From NCBI GenBank assembly GCA_005281725.1, contig SSBO01000003.1:8664479-8728478 (forward strand): a DNA stretch of 64,000 nt. The letters run 5' to 3'. Shown here piece after piece: positions 13,260 to 51,294 of the stretch. The DNA is from Wuchereria bancrofti (lineage: Eukaryota > Nematoda > Chromadorea > Rhabditida > Onchocercidae). The position numbers were made by a program, and so were the translations under genes. The notes beneath the pieces were generated by a model that did no database searches, had not been told where the DNA came from, and saw nothing but the letters and a program-made list of their open reading frames with translations. Numbering within the stretch: the first letter of the stretch is position 1; each line of letters starts with the position of its first letter.

Positions 13260-16195
13260 AAATAAGGATAAACAACAGCAGGCAATAGAACAAATTTGAT
13301 ATTTCTCAAACGATTTCATTACCGGTTGATATAACGATTTCCCTTTTTTTTTTTCTTCCGGTTGATTAATTTTGCTGAATTTTTTCTTTCTTTTTGTTTT
13401 TGGTTTATAAATATATTTTTTTTAATATGTAATTTTTCTTATTTATGATAAAAGTCGTTGCATATATTATATATGGATTTTCTTTCATCACCACATTTTC
13501 TTTTTCCTTTTTCTGAAATTTAATAAAAATTTTTGAAAAATACAAGATCATAAGAAAGATATCTTATAAGAAAAATTTATTTTGCATCTTATTAATGAGA
13601 TAAGTGAAATTATAATATAGAATACATTTTTCCGTTATTCAAATTAAAAATAATATTTAATTTATTGTTAATTGCCAGAAAAACAAAATTTATTATTTTT
13701 GCATTAATTGACTTTTAGATATCTAAATATATTAAGACTAATCCTTGAAATTATTTAAAAAATAAATTTCATAACTGTAATTACAAAATGAAGTGATCTT
13801 TTAGTATAATGTAATATGCAAGTGAATGAAACAATATATGAAAATATATGAAAACGCTTAGTTGGAGATGATTACCTGTAATACAATTGGTTTAATTTTA
13901 ATTTGAATTATTAGTTTATTATAATATAAATTAGAATTTCAAAGGCAATAATAATGATTTACTATGATTCATTGTCTAAGATTATTTTTTCTGTTCAAAT
14001 TTTAAATTTCTCAATGTTCTCTTATTATAACATTTCCCACAAAGTGTTCTTTTTTTTTTTTTTTTGCAAATTTAAAACGATGTAATTTCTTCATTTATTT
14101 CAATTTATATTTGATTTCTAATCTATGAACATTTTCAATTTTTGCAAACATCGCAACAATAGAAAATCCAAATTTGTGTGCCTTAAAGGTATTCCAAAAC
14201 TAAGAATCAATAGAAGTTATTTGTCAAATTAAATTTAATCAGTTGTAATATTTTCTTTTCTTTGAAATGTGCTTGAAACACAAAAAAATTTAACTAACTT
14301 GATTTTGAAAAAAAAAAAAAAGAAAAAAGAGCAAACATTTTGCTGAGTAAAAGATGAATTTAAGCGACTTTTATTTAGAAAATAAAAGGATGAAGAAAAG
14401 GAAAAAGAAAAAATTATGAGAAATGAAAATATGATCTATGTATTTTGTGCAAATATTTCCCGTTTTTTGATCTTCCTTTCAATATTTTATTATTCAGATT
14501 AAAATTTATTGCACATTTTATTCGCTAAAAAAAAAAACATTGTAGAATGGTTTTATGAAAAATTTATTTCTAATTTTATTTTTTACATTTTATGTAAAAA
14601 ATTTTTATCTTTTCCATATGAATTAAAACTATAAAAGTTTTGTAAAAAAATTAGTTTTGTAATTAAACTTTTTCCTATAATACATTGTTTTTTTTTTTTG
14701 ATTTTAGAATAAATTTTGCTTGGAAATTTCAATAGTTTCACAATATGAAAAAGTTTTTAATGAATACTATAATGCAAGTGATTATTTCATTTGTAATAAT
14801 ATTGATAATAATAGTAATAATAATAATGATAATAATAATAACAATAATAATAATAGTTGCAAATAATTTTTTTCCATAAATATCAGCTAATTGTTAATAA
14901 ATATTTGCTTGAATAATTTACTAATTCTTTTTGATAATTGATAAAATTATTTGTTAATTTTGATAGCTACTAATTTTATCTAAATATCATTTTATTAACA
15001 TCGAATGCAGTAATTATTAGTAGCAACAAACAAATATTCTTATTTATGATTTAAATAATATTATTTTCTATTAGATTTTGGCTTCTTTTTCTACTAAAAA
15101 AAAAAGAAGAGAAACAATGATAAATAATGATAAAACGATAACAGTTTAAATTTATCATTTAACAAAGTTTTATTTGTTTATCATAATTAATCGTCAATGC
15201 TTTTTATACTTTCTTTTCACCTTTATTAATTCATTTCTTTCATTCTTTTCCATCTTAGATTTATTTATATATAAATATTTTTATTAATTTGATAGATGAA
15301 AAATGAAAAAGGACAAAATGAGCAGGTAAAAGAAGAAAAAAAAAAAAAACATACACTTTATATGCTATCATTTTTCATTTCATTTTTTTTTTTTTGTTCA
15401 TTTCTTCCTACTTTCAACCAATGATTATTTTACTTTTAAAGTTATTCGTCTTTTTTTAAAGTTAAAGTTTATTTTAAAAATTTTGTTTTTCAATGATTTT
15501 TTTTTTAATGTAAACAAAATAATCGTAACGTTTATTCTTATTTTGCTATTCATATTTATCTCATCTTACTATCCTTATTCATTTTTTTTTTAAATTATTC
15601 ATATTTTTCTTTTTTGATAAACATAAACTTTTCTAGCTTTTAATTACGCAAACATTTTTTTAACATTTCCATCTTTTACGTATATATCATTTAACAAATT
15701 CATTATTTGTTCTCTTTTTATTCGAATTATTATCTTTTTAAGATTCATTTTTTTTTTTTTATTTTGAAATTTCATTCAAAAATGTCATTTTTTTTTAAGA
15801 TTTCATTCATTTTCATCCTTTCATCTACTCAGTTCATTTAATTTATTGTTATTATTTAACACAAAAAATAGTGGTTAATGATGAAAAAAGTGAAATTTAT
15901 AATTTTCAAATAGCTCAAAACAAAGAAAAGAATAAAAAATTTAAAAGAAAAGAGATAAAAATCAAAAAAAGAAAAAAAAATGAAAAGATAAAAGACGAGT
16001 AAAAAATAAATAATTTGAACATTTTAATATTTTATTCCGTTTTTTTCCTCATCCATTTTTCCATATACATATGTTTATGACTTTCTTTTTTCTTTTGATG
16101 AAATTTTTTAGTTTTTCATTTTTTCACTTTTTTTTTTTTGCTTGCAATAAAATGAACTTTTCCCACTTCATTCCTATTATTATCCCTACATTCTT

Positions 16196-16226
<31 letters not shown>

Positions 16227-16330
16227 CCTTCATGTTTGACTTCATTTCTAAAGATATATTTCTTTTCATTAACATTTGTTTTTTTTTTTTTCAAAATAAC
16301 TCTTAGTTTTTTTCAAAAAAAAAGTGCTGT
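13260..16330. other. AT-rich DNA, no gene seen
   Basis: Holds an (AAT)n stretch at about 14798-14862 and many T runs. No frame has a protein-like composition. Confidence 0.65.
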
Positions 16331-16342
16331 TATTTCTTCTTC

Positions 16343-16375
16343 GTCTTCTTATTATTATTATTACTATTACTGTTA

Positions 16376-16419
<44 letters not shown>

Positions 16420-16422
16420 TAA
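16343..16422. repeat. (TTA)n microsatellite
   Basis: About 26 triplets of att/tac type ending in a pure (tta) run. It explains the Tyr-rich frame across it. Confidence 0.9.
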
Positions 16423-17562
16423 TGCTTCACTTTTTTTTTCACTTCATAAGTAAACATAAATTTTTAAACTTTTATCAATAATTTATTTTATACTATAGCA
16501 ATATTATTTAATAATTTTCCACTATATTGAAGTTTCTTCCTACAAATATTTCTCAGTTTTTCTTCAAAAAACAAAACTGTTGCTAATTCTTCTTCTTATG
16601 ATTACTTAACGCTTCAATTTCTTTTTAACTTTATAATCAAACATAAATTTTTAAACTTTTATCAATAATTTATTTTATATAATGGCAATATAATTTGATA
16701 ACTTTTCACTATATTAAAATTAGTGATAAATTAATTTTTTTTTTTGAATGTTGTGTATAGTTTTGCCCTATTTCTGCTTAAATATTTAAATGATTAAATT
16801 GTTTACTAATAACATCATTCATCGATCATTTTGTTTATTTATCAGTCTAATTGTTTATCAATGATCTATATGCTTATTAAATCTTAATATTATATAATCT
16901 TTTCTGATTTTTTTAAAACATTTATTACTTTTAATCAATTTATTTTTCATTTGACTCAAATTCATTCTCATTTAAATTCACTGGAAAATATGTTGCTATT
17001 ATCTAATTAGCTATCAAATAATCATAACAGTAAAATGGTAGAATATTTAATGAATTAATAAGCAAACGAAATGATTTTATAAACAAAATAATTTTGATTG
17101 GAAAAGAAGAAAGTGAAAAAAATGTTTTTCAATATTTTATTCGTAGGAATATTTGATAAAATGAATTATTGTATAATATAAATATAATATATATGTCCTA
17201 TATATTAAATACCATTATTCAAGTACAAAAATATAATTTTTCCTTTTTTTTTTGAACATTTAATCATAAAATGAATGAAACAATATGAGAAAAAATAGAG
17301 CACATTTAAAATATTTAACATTTCATTAAATTTCTTTTCATTTTTTTTTTTGTGTCACAGCAAATTAAAAAAAAAAAAAACTAATATTAATAATTCTCCG
17401 TTTATTTTTATGTATTCAATTAAAATTGTTAATTTATTACACATTTTTTTTTCAATTTCAATATATTTTGCAGCGTATGCGTTTAAATTTAATGTAAGTT
17501 GTTGTTGTTTTTTTTTTAAGTTTAATCATTTTTTTTTGAAATAAAACAAAAAAAGAAGAGCA

Positions 17563-17690
17563 AAAAATAAACATTTTATATTTATAATTTTATTTTATTT
17601 AAATAAACAAACATTTTATATTTATAATTATATTTTATTTAAATAAATAAACATTTTATATTTATAATTTTATTTTACTTAAAATATTAA
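17563..17690. repeat. 40-bp tandem repeat, three copies
   Basis: The block acattttatatttataatt recurs at 17571, 17611 and 17651, exactly 40 bp apart, with few substitutions. Confidence 0.9.
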
Positions 17691-17849
17691 TATATTAGTC
17701 AAATTTCTCATTTTTTTTTTTTTTGAATCAGAAATTATTTTTTATAAGTAATTTCTTTTTTTTTTTTTCATTGATAATATTGATTTTTATTAAATAATTT
17801 TCAATAGTTTGCACTATCATTGATTGATTTATATTTAAACATATAGCAT

Positions 17850-18015
17850 TTAGTCACTAGGCTTATTGCTTATGCCTAGTCTGCCTTGGCTATTTATTAT
17901 TTATGGACAAAGAGATAAATCTATGCTGCTCCATTCCCAGGATGCTAGTGTTAGCTGTTATTCGCTTGCTGCTTTCCTCTTTTTACTTTTAGATCTTTTG
18001 GCAGTTTGTCAACTC
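17850..18015. other. Unexplained less AT-rich island
   Basis: About 150 bases without homopolymers and clearly less AT-rich than the surroundings. It begins with a 7-bp inverted repeat (actaggc ... gcctagt, 11-base loop). A plus-strand frame starting at about 17862 stays open for 56 codons with a hydrophobic stretch, and a second frame is also open. No family recognised. Remnant of a mobile element, exon or RNA are all possible. Confidence 0.4.
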
Positions 18016-21000
18016 TTTCAATAATTTTAACTTTATTTTTGAAGATTGATTCAAATAATTAATTAATTTTTCAAGTTTCTTTTTTTTTTTGAGAAAAAAA
18101 ACGAAAAAAATAGAAAGAAAGAAGAAAAAGTTAAACTAAAATTTTATTCAAAAATTGATTTTTATAATTAAATTAAATGTTTCATTTGATTTTTCTCCTT
18201 TTATTTTTACATATTCAGCTAAAATTGTTAAATATATACATTTTTTCTTTCTTTTTTTTTTTTAAATATTAATAGTTTTATCTACAGCTATATTTGATCG
18301 AAGTTTTTAGCTATTGAAATTCGCATAAATAGTAGTAAATACTTAGGTATTTATAGCATGAAGTAATTTATAGTCGGAAAAATTAATTACGCAATAAATT
18401 ATTCTAATTTTAGGTAATACTAGCACTAATGACATAATAAATATACGTAAGTAACTGAAATTATCCAATCAAATTATTCAAATCATATATTATTAGCATC
18501 ATATCGAATATATTTTCCGATAATTGAATCTGATTCAAATTATTCATTGGACTATTAATATACCGGAAATATTACTAGTTTTAATTTTATCATTTGTGAT
18601 TTCTGAAATGTATAGATAGATATTTTAAGTGTAAATATTATTATCATCATACGAAATGAGAAATAAATTTTAAATATTTAAAATGAAAATTAATTCAAAT
18701 TAATTCCAACAAATTAATTTCTACCAAATTGCCTGGAAAAAAATTGAATGATAAGAAAAAAGTTTTTCATTTTAATCCATTTCATACATTAAAATTTTTG
18801 TCTCATTTTTGTCATTTATGAAGAAATTTCGAAAAATTGAATAATTCATCTTTTTCGAAAAAATAAATCTTCCTTCAGTTTATAATTTTAATTCTGAGAA
18901 GATTTAATTCTATCAAATATCTTATCATTCCTAGAGAATGTTTATTGTTGCTGTTTTTTTTTCTTCTCTCCATTTTTTCTTAATTTTGCTTACTATCAAA
19001 TTTCAAATTCATGAAATAAAAATTTTAATCATATAAGTAACAAAACTTGTTATTTATAAATAATTGAAAAATATTTTGTTAAAAATTTTTTTATTCAAAA
19101 TTTACTTAAGTTCTTACTTATGATATAAAAATCAAAAATGAAAGATTTTAATTGTTTTTTATTAGGACCAGAAGTCAATTAAAATATACAAAAGTGATAA
19201 TATGTTGATTTATCAAAAATTTAATTTAATAATAATATATTAATTAGTTAAACAAAAAAAAAAGATAAATTATGAAGCTAATAAACATTAAACAAATTAT
19301 GAAGAATGGAAAAAAAGGAAGGAAAGAGGAACTTAAAGATGGAATGTTGATTTTTTTAATTATAAATCTCTATTAGACATTTTTTTTTATTTCCTTCTAT
19401 TTATTTTTTTAATATTGCCAACTTTGTTCACCTTGTTAACATATTTTTTTTTTGAAATCACGATACAAATACATGTTTAAACTTTATAATATCAAAAAAA
19501 AACAAAAATAAAAATAGAGAAAAAAAAGAAAAGAAAGATAAATTATCTAAATGATATTCATATAAGTATAAAAATAGCATTTTATTTTTCAACCAATTAA
19601 AAATAATTTAATTAAATGCTAACATAATTTAGCAATAGGCCTTTTTTTTTTTCATAAATTTATTTATTCTTAAAAAAATATTTTCCATAGATTGTTACAG
19701 CTTTTTTTTTCTTATTCTAGCATAATTTATAATTTACATTTATGCTTTTAAATTATTCTTTCTTGAAAAATATTTCAATATGAATAGTTTTTGAAGGATT
19801 ATATCATAATTTACAAAAATAAATAAATTATATACAGACAATAAAATTTTATTTGAGGAAATTTTTTCTTTTTTTTCGAAATCATAATACAAATACATAT
19901 TTAAATAGTCGATAGAAAAATAAAAATTTACAAAATTAAAAAAGAAAAACTAAAAAAATAACACAAATCAATCAAATTATCTACCATTTTATCAAAAAAA
20001 AAAAGGAAAAATTAATTAAACAAATGATTTAACATATAATATATATGAAATGATCAATAGAAAAGACATGAATAGATCAAATATAATTTCAATCTATCAA
20101 ATTAAAACAAAAAAACAAAAAAGAGAAAAGAAAAGATAAGAAAAAAAAAAAAAGGACGACGCAATAATTTGATCATTAAAAGCAAAAATGGCAAAATTAT
20201 ATTCATCCATTAGTTGCTTCAATGCATTTAACTTAGCTTAACATATACACCCATTTTCTAATCTCAATTTTTATTCAAAAGCTGTTTAAAAAAAAAAAAA
20301 AAAAAATGAAATTAAGAAAAAAAAAAATGAAAATGAAATGAAAATGAAAAAAAAAAAATGAAAAAGAAAGATGACAGCTTTGAGAGCTTTCCTTTCCTTC
20401 GTTTTTTTTTTTTCTTCCCTTTTTCTCATTTTTCCCTTATTTCTTTTCCATATTTAAAAATTTTTTGAAAACATGTAAAATTTTTCACATATAGTTTACA
20501 TTTTATAATAATTTTATTTTAATATATCAGTAAAATTATTATTTATTCTTGTGATTATTAAAAATATTGTAAATAATTCTTAAATGTTTATATTATAAAT
20601 TATAAAATAAAAAAAAAGACATTGAGAATATTATAAATAAATATAACTTTGTAATTTTTTTTTAATTAATTACTGTTAAACTTTCATTTTCATCTTGTTT
20701 CTTTCCTCTTTTTTTTCCCATTCGAAAATATTTTTTCTTGAAATTTTTTATTAATTTTTAATTACTAATTAAAATGCCAAGAAAGCATAAAAAGAGAAGA
20801 AATTTGAACTTAAAAATATTCAAATAATATGCTAAAAAAAATAAAAATATTACTGATCAAATATTTAAGTTTAACTATTTAAATTGCCAAAAGTTGTAAA
20901 TTCTCGAGAATTATGATTACATAACAATACGTTTTCATAGCATTTGCTATAAATAGGATACAATTACAAAATGAGAATACTTAATAACATTAAGATAAAT

Positions 21001-22030
21001 TTATTTTCTATTGAAACGAAATTTAAATTTACTTGCTATTGAAATAAAATTTTTAATAAAAAAAGGAAAAAAGATTGTAATTAGCAGTTAATATTATTAT
21101 ATCACAAATCGAAGCAGCAAAATATTTATTATTCTATTATAATTCATTTATTTTAATATTTCATATTTAAAAAATAAAAAATGAAATTAAAAATGTTTAG
21201 TTTCACTTTTTTTTTTCGTTCATATATACCTTAAAAGAGAACTAATACAACTGATAATGTTTTTATACGAATATCACTAAGATATGACACTGATAAATGA
21301 TAATAAGAAACTATAATAGCATTATATCATTGCTATTTTTTTTACTGTTAACAATAATAAATAAAGTTTTCTGTGATATCTTTTTTATTCTTTTTAATTA
21401 ATAAAATAATTGTTTTAATTTGTTCAATTATTCATTTTATTACTAATTATTCCTATGCACACAATTTCAAAAAATTTCAGCTCAAAATCTTCGTCCAAAA
21501 ACATTGAGTTAAGAAAAAAAAAAAAGGAATTATTGAATCTGATAAATTAATCTGAATGATAGTACATTTGTATATAATTTTTTGTTAAAACATAAACAAA
21601 AAACAGTTTATCAGTTAGCGAATAGCTAAATAATTATTTTTCGATACTATCAATTACTATTTGTAATCAGTATTAAATTCCTTGCTGTAATTATTATTTT
21701 GTTTATTGTCATTTTTATCATTATCATTATCATCTTCATTATCAATTCTCTGTAATCATCACTATATTCGTTAACTAAATTTTTTAAAAAATTCTTCAAT
21801 GAATAATTAAGATTGTTTTAATATACTGTTTTTTTTTTTTTGCTTTTACAAACATTTTTAGTACTTTACATTATATTCGTATTTTTTATACGTTGACAAC
21901 AAATTAATTCAAATCAAATACCATAATTAGTAGTATTATCATTATTCAAGTATATTATTACTCAATCATAATGATGTTATCATCATTTCGCTATCATCTA
22001 TATGAGTAATAGTTACCTGATAATCATTAT
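18016..22030. other. AT-rich DNA, no gene seen
   Basis: Long A and T runs, no repeat array of note and no coding-like frame. Confidence 0.65.
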
Positions 22031-22350
22031 TACTAGTTATTATTATAACTTATTATTATCATTATTATCATCATTACTATTATTATTATTATTATTATTA
22101 TTATTGTTATTAATCGTCATCAATAGCTCCCATGCAATATTTGCTGAATTATATGCTTACGATACATATTATATTGTGTTAAAATGAAAAATGATTTTAT
22201 CTTTCAATATGTAATTTTTTTATCTTTCACGAAAAATAACAATAATAATAATAATAGCAGTGATAATAAGAATAGTAATAATACAGTAGTAATAGTATTA
22301 GTACTGGTAATAATAATAATGGTAATAATTAATAATAATAATAGTAATAA
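22031..22350. repeat. (ATT)n and (AAT)n arrays
   Basis: (att) triplets at about 22031-22108 and (aat) triplets at about 22236-22350. Being roughly complementary they could form a long hairpin. Confidence 0.8.
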
Positions 22351-23352
22351 CAAATATTAATTAATGAGTATTAAAAAAGAAACAAAATAAAAAAAACAAT
22401 ATTTGTTATTAAGAATGTATGCCAAAAAAAATTTATTCTCAATAGGAATATTTTATTTGGTTAATTTCATTTCATTTCATCAATAGATCAAATTATTTTA
22501 TTCCATTTCCGCTTTTTTCTCTTTCTGTCTTCCTACAAACTACAACAATTACAATTACATTTTTATACAATGCAAAGCAAAAACGGAAATGAAGAAAAAT
22601 GACAAGAAAAAAAAAAACGAATGAAAAAATTTTAATTTTTCTTGAAATATTATCCATTTCCTTTTGCTTTGCTTTATTTAGAATATTTTACATTTGTGTA
22701 ATTTTATAATTTGCATTGATTTTATAATTTGAAATTAGAAAAAAAAAAGAAAAATGAAAAAATTGAAAAAGGAAAAAAATTGTTTTAATAGCATTAAATA
22801 CTAATTGCAATTATTATTCAGTAGAATGATAATTAGTTGTGTGAATGAAAGTGAAAATAAATTCAAATTACTTGTTAGCCTGTCAAACGATGATTAGTAA
22901 TTCAAATAAATTTTGTCTTATTGATTGATTAACGAATAACATTATATTAACTCAAAATTTTCAATAAAAAAATTTAATTTTCAATGTTTAATTGAAATTT
23001 ACAAATTTGAATCGGAAAATTTTGAAAGTTGCGTCATTTAAATTTTATAATCAAAATTTCGAAATAAATCTGAAAATGGAAGAGGATATATTTAAAAAGA
23101 AAACATTTCTTGAATGAAAAAGAAATTTCTATATATCATTAAAAATAGATTTCCTATGAGAAATTTTTTTTTTTTTTTGTTTAAATTTCATATTTAAAAT
23201 TATAATAGAATATTAACATGATATTGGAATAATTAATTGATTTTCTTTTTTGATTTCTTTTATCACTTATACTTTAAAATAGCGTAATCACCAACTCTAC
23301 GTCTTTTTTTTCTTTTGTTAAGATAATTTAAAGTATTATTATTATCATTATT

Positions 23353-23394
<42 letters not shown>

Positions 23395-24439
23395 NTAATA
23401 ATAATAATGGTAATAATTAATAATAATAATAGTAATAACAAATATTAATTAATGAGTATTAAAAAAGAAACAAAATAAAAAAAACAATATTTGTTATTAA
23501 GAATGTATGCCAAAAAAAATTTATTCTCAATAGGAATATTTTATTTGGTTAATTTCATTTCATTTCATCAATAGATCAAATTATTTTATTCCATTTCCGC
23601 TTTTTTCTCTTTCTGTCTTCCTACAAACTACAACAATTACAATTACATTTTTATACAATGCAAAGCAAAAACGGAAATGAAGAAAAATGACAAGAAAAAA
23701 AAAAACGAATGAAAAAATTTTAATTTTTCTTGAAATATTATCCATTTCCTTTTGCTTTGCTTTATTTAGAATATTTTACATTTGTGTAATTTTATAATTT
23801 GCATTGATTTTATAATTTGAAATTAGAAAAAAAAAAGAAAAATGAAAAAATTGAAAAAGGAAAAAAATTGTTTTAATAGCATTAAATACTAATTGCAATT
23901 ATTATTCAGTAGAATGATAATTAGTTGTGTGAATGAAAGTGAAAATAAATTCAAATTACTTGTTAGCCTGTCAAACGATGATTAGTAATTCAAATAAATT
24001 TTGTCTTATTGATTGATTAACGAATAACATTATATTAACTCAAAATTTTCAATAAAAAAATTTAATTTTCAATGTTTAATTGAAATTTACAAATTTGAAT
24101 CGGAAAATTTTGAAAGTTGCGTCATTTAAATTTTATAATCAAAATTTCGAAATAAATCTGAAAATGGAAGAGGATATATTTAAAAAGAAAACATTTCTTG
24201 AATGAAAAAGAAATTTCTATATATCATTAAAAATAGATTTCCTATGAGAAATTTTTTTTTTTTTTGTTTAAATTTCATATTTAAAATTATAATAGAATAT
24301 TAACATGATATTGGAATAATTAATTGATTTTCTTTTTTGATTTCTTTTATCACTTATACTTTAAAATAGCGTAATCACCAACTCTACGTCTTTTTTTTCT
24401 TTTGTTAAGATAATTTAAAGTATTATTATTATCATTATT

Positions 24440-24481
<42 letters not shown>

Positions 24482-24482
24482 T
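22308..24482. repeat. 1,087-bp direct duplication around a single N
   Basis: Positions 22308-23394 recur at 23396-24482 with no difference that I noticed; only the N at 23395 separates them. Both copies start in the (AAT) array and end in the (ATT) array. This strongly suggests a misassembly over a microsatellite. Confidence 0.9.
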
Positions 24483-24529
24483 AAAGTATTATGTGACAGT
24501 TATATTCTACGTCATATTTGAGTGCAAGT

Positions 24530-24745
24530 TGACTGGTGCACATGTGTGGGTGTACGTGTGCGGGTGCGTTATAAGTGACTATACATGCATACGTGGATGT
24601 ATACGTGAGCGTATGTGTGTAGATGCATATGCGTAGCTGTCATGTATGCGATAACGTGAACGTAAATGTATATGTGTGGATATGTATATGCGTGCGTGAA
24701 TTTATATGCGTGAGTGCAAGACGTAGGTATATTAGTATATTAGGA
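24530..24745. repeat. GT-rich degenerate tract (gtatgt/gcgtgt words)
   Basis: Alternating purine-pyrimidine sequence such as gtgtgggtgtacgtgtgcg and tatgcgtgcgtg, rich in CpG relative to the rest. There is no fixed period; it looks like an aged (GTAT)n array. Confidence 0.7.
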
Positions 24746-24903
24746 AATGTATGAGTGCTTGTATATGTATATATATACGTAACTTAAACTAATTAACTTA
24801 ATTACTTTGAATAATAATAATTTCCGAGTCATTATTTCAGAATTTTTTGAGTATAGCACAATGATAATTATCTGAATAATTTAGTGATATGTGTGGTTGG
24901 CGT

Positions 24904-24927
24904 ACTTACCCATATATATGGGTAAGT
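24904..24927. repeat. 24-bp perfect palindrome containing GGTAAGT
   Basis: The half ACTTACCCATAT is followed by its exact reverse complement. Both strands therefore carry a perfect 5' splice donor GGTAAGT. No exon can be assigned on either strand. Confidence 0.85.
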
Positions 24928-26094
24928 TTTTTTTTTTGGTATACTTGCTCTAAAGTATATATTTGTTACCCGTAAATAGATAAGTTTTTTCTTTTTTTTA
25001 AATAAATTGATATATCTAAGTGTGGGTGGATAATTTGTAGAAATGTATATCTGATTATTTGAGGCATATATCCAATCAATTATTTAGGATGTGTGACTTT
25101 TTTAAAGTGTATTAATTTTTATGGATGATTATATTTACTGGAAGAATAATTTTATTTGAAAAAATTCATCCATTTTTACAAGTTTTTTTGAAAAAAATAA
25201 ATATTTTGCTTTTTCATCATTAAGTAATACTTATAATATTTTATAACATATTGTTTTATTTCATTTCAACAAATAAACAAACAATTAATCGTTAAACAGA
25301 AAAAAAAAACTATCATTCATTTCAAGTATTCAATTAATATATCATTTATTGTCCCAAATTATACACAACTAAACCAATAATTTTTTTCTCTCCTCAAATT
25401 ATCAAACTAATCAAAAAAAAAGAGATTAATATTTCTATTTCAAAATTTTCTTCAGCTTTCCATGAATTTCCATGAATAATTAATGACTGTAAAGTGATTA
25501 TTAACTTTGCCATTATAGAAAATTATTTTCACAATCAAACTTTTCAATAGATGATAAGTAGCTAAGCTAAAAATTTCATTTAAAAATATCGATGGTATTA
25601 AATTTTGCTTCCATTTTAAACTGATTTCTTGATAACCGAAGTTTCTATCAATTATAATTTATAACGAAAATAGCTTTTTCTATTTTTTCAAATTTTTTTA
25701 AGTATAATAATTTTTTTTTTCCTTTAAATAATGTCATAGCAATTAGAAAATTTCTCTTTTATCCATTATCTCACATTTTTTTTTTTTTTTTAAAAGCTAT
25801 TTCAGTTATTTGAAAAATTGCACACTTATGTCAAATATCAAATGAAATTTACTGAACCTTTTATGCTTCTTTTCGTTTTCAGTTTCTTTTTCCTTTTTCT
25901 TTCGCTTTCTTTTTAAATTAGCTATATAAGATTGACTGAATTGAAATTTTAGCAACTTAATTATGTTTTTTGTTAAATTTAGTAATAATTTTGAAATATT
26001 TGAATAATTTTTTTATTGGTAATTTATTCTTTTCTATCATATATGCATGTAATATGTTTTATATAAATATAAATATATTTATATTTATATCTCA

Positions 26095-26205
26095 CTTGAG
26101 ATAGCTCCGATCGTGGTTACGTCAAATTCGACAATCTCAGGTGGAGCAAAATTACGGAGAAATTTACACTTGCACTGTACTAGTTCCGGTTTATTTTTAC
26201 CTGAT
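26095..26205. other. Less AT-rich island upstream of kin-1 exon A
   Basis: About 100 bases without homopolymers, about 340 bases before the exon A ATG. It contains a CRE-like TTACGTCA at 26117-26124. Both strands have an open frame: plus (VVTSNSTISGGAKLRRN...) and minus (KPELVQCKCKFLRNFAPPE..., stop near 26087). It may be promoter/5' UTR of kin-1 or a stray exon; undecided. Confidence 0.35.
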
Positions 26206-26536
26206 ATATATATTTATTTATTTTCTTATTTATTTCATATTCTTTTTTTCCACCCAATTCATTTTCATCATTTAAATTTTTTACACTTTAATTTCTGTCT
26301 ACATTCAAAAAAAAAAAATTTTTTTTTTCTTTTTTAAACTATATACTATAATTTCTACTGCTATTACTACTATTACTATCTATTACTATTATCGTTATTA
26401 TTTACTACTATCTGTGCCTAATATTGCAAATTTCTTGGCACTATTAGATAATTGGAATAATCATAAAGTGTGGAACGAGAAATTGAAAAATTCGTATTTG
26501 GACGAAATTTTTTCGCTGCCCTGAAAAATTTGCTAA

Positions 26537-51167
<24,631 letters not shown>

Positions 51168-51288
51168 CGAATTATTTTAAATAATAGAGAGAAGAGAAAG
51201 AGAGAGAGAGAGAGAAGAAAAGAAAACAATTAAAAATTTCAAATGGAAAAATTTTTTCTTTTTATTTCAAAAAAAGAAAATTATAATT

Positions 51289-51294
51289 AATAAA
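51289..51294 (+). terminator. kin-1 polyadenylation signal
   Basis: AATAAA lies about 120 bases after the kin-1 TAG, beyond a GA-repeat (about 51187-51216) that would be in the 3' UTR. It is the first canonical hexamer after the stop. Cleavage would fall near 51305-51320. Confidence 0.5.

Noticed and set aside
12891..13319. 142-codon minus-strand frame
   Set aside because: It runs through the N gap and repeats itself because of the duplicated contig end.
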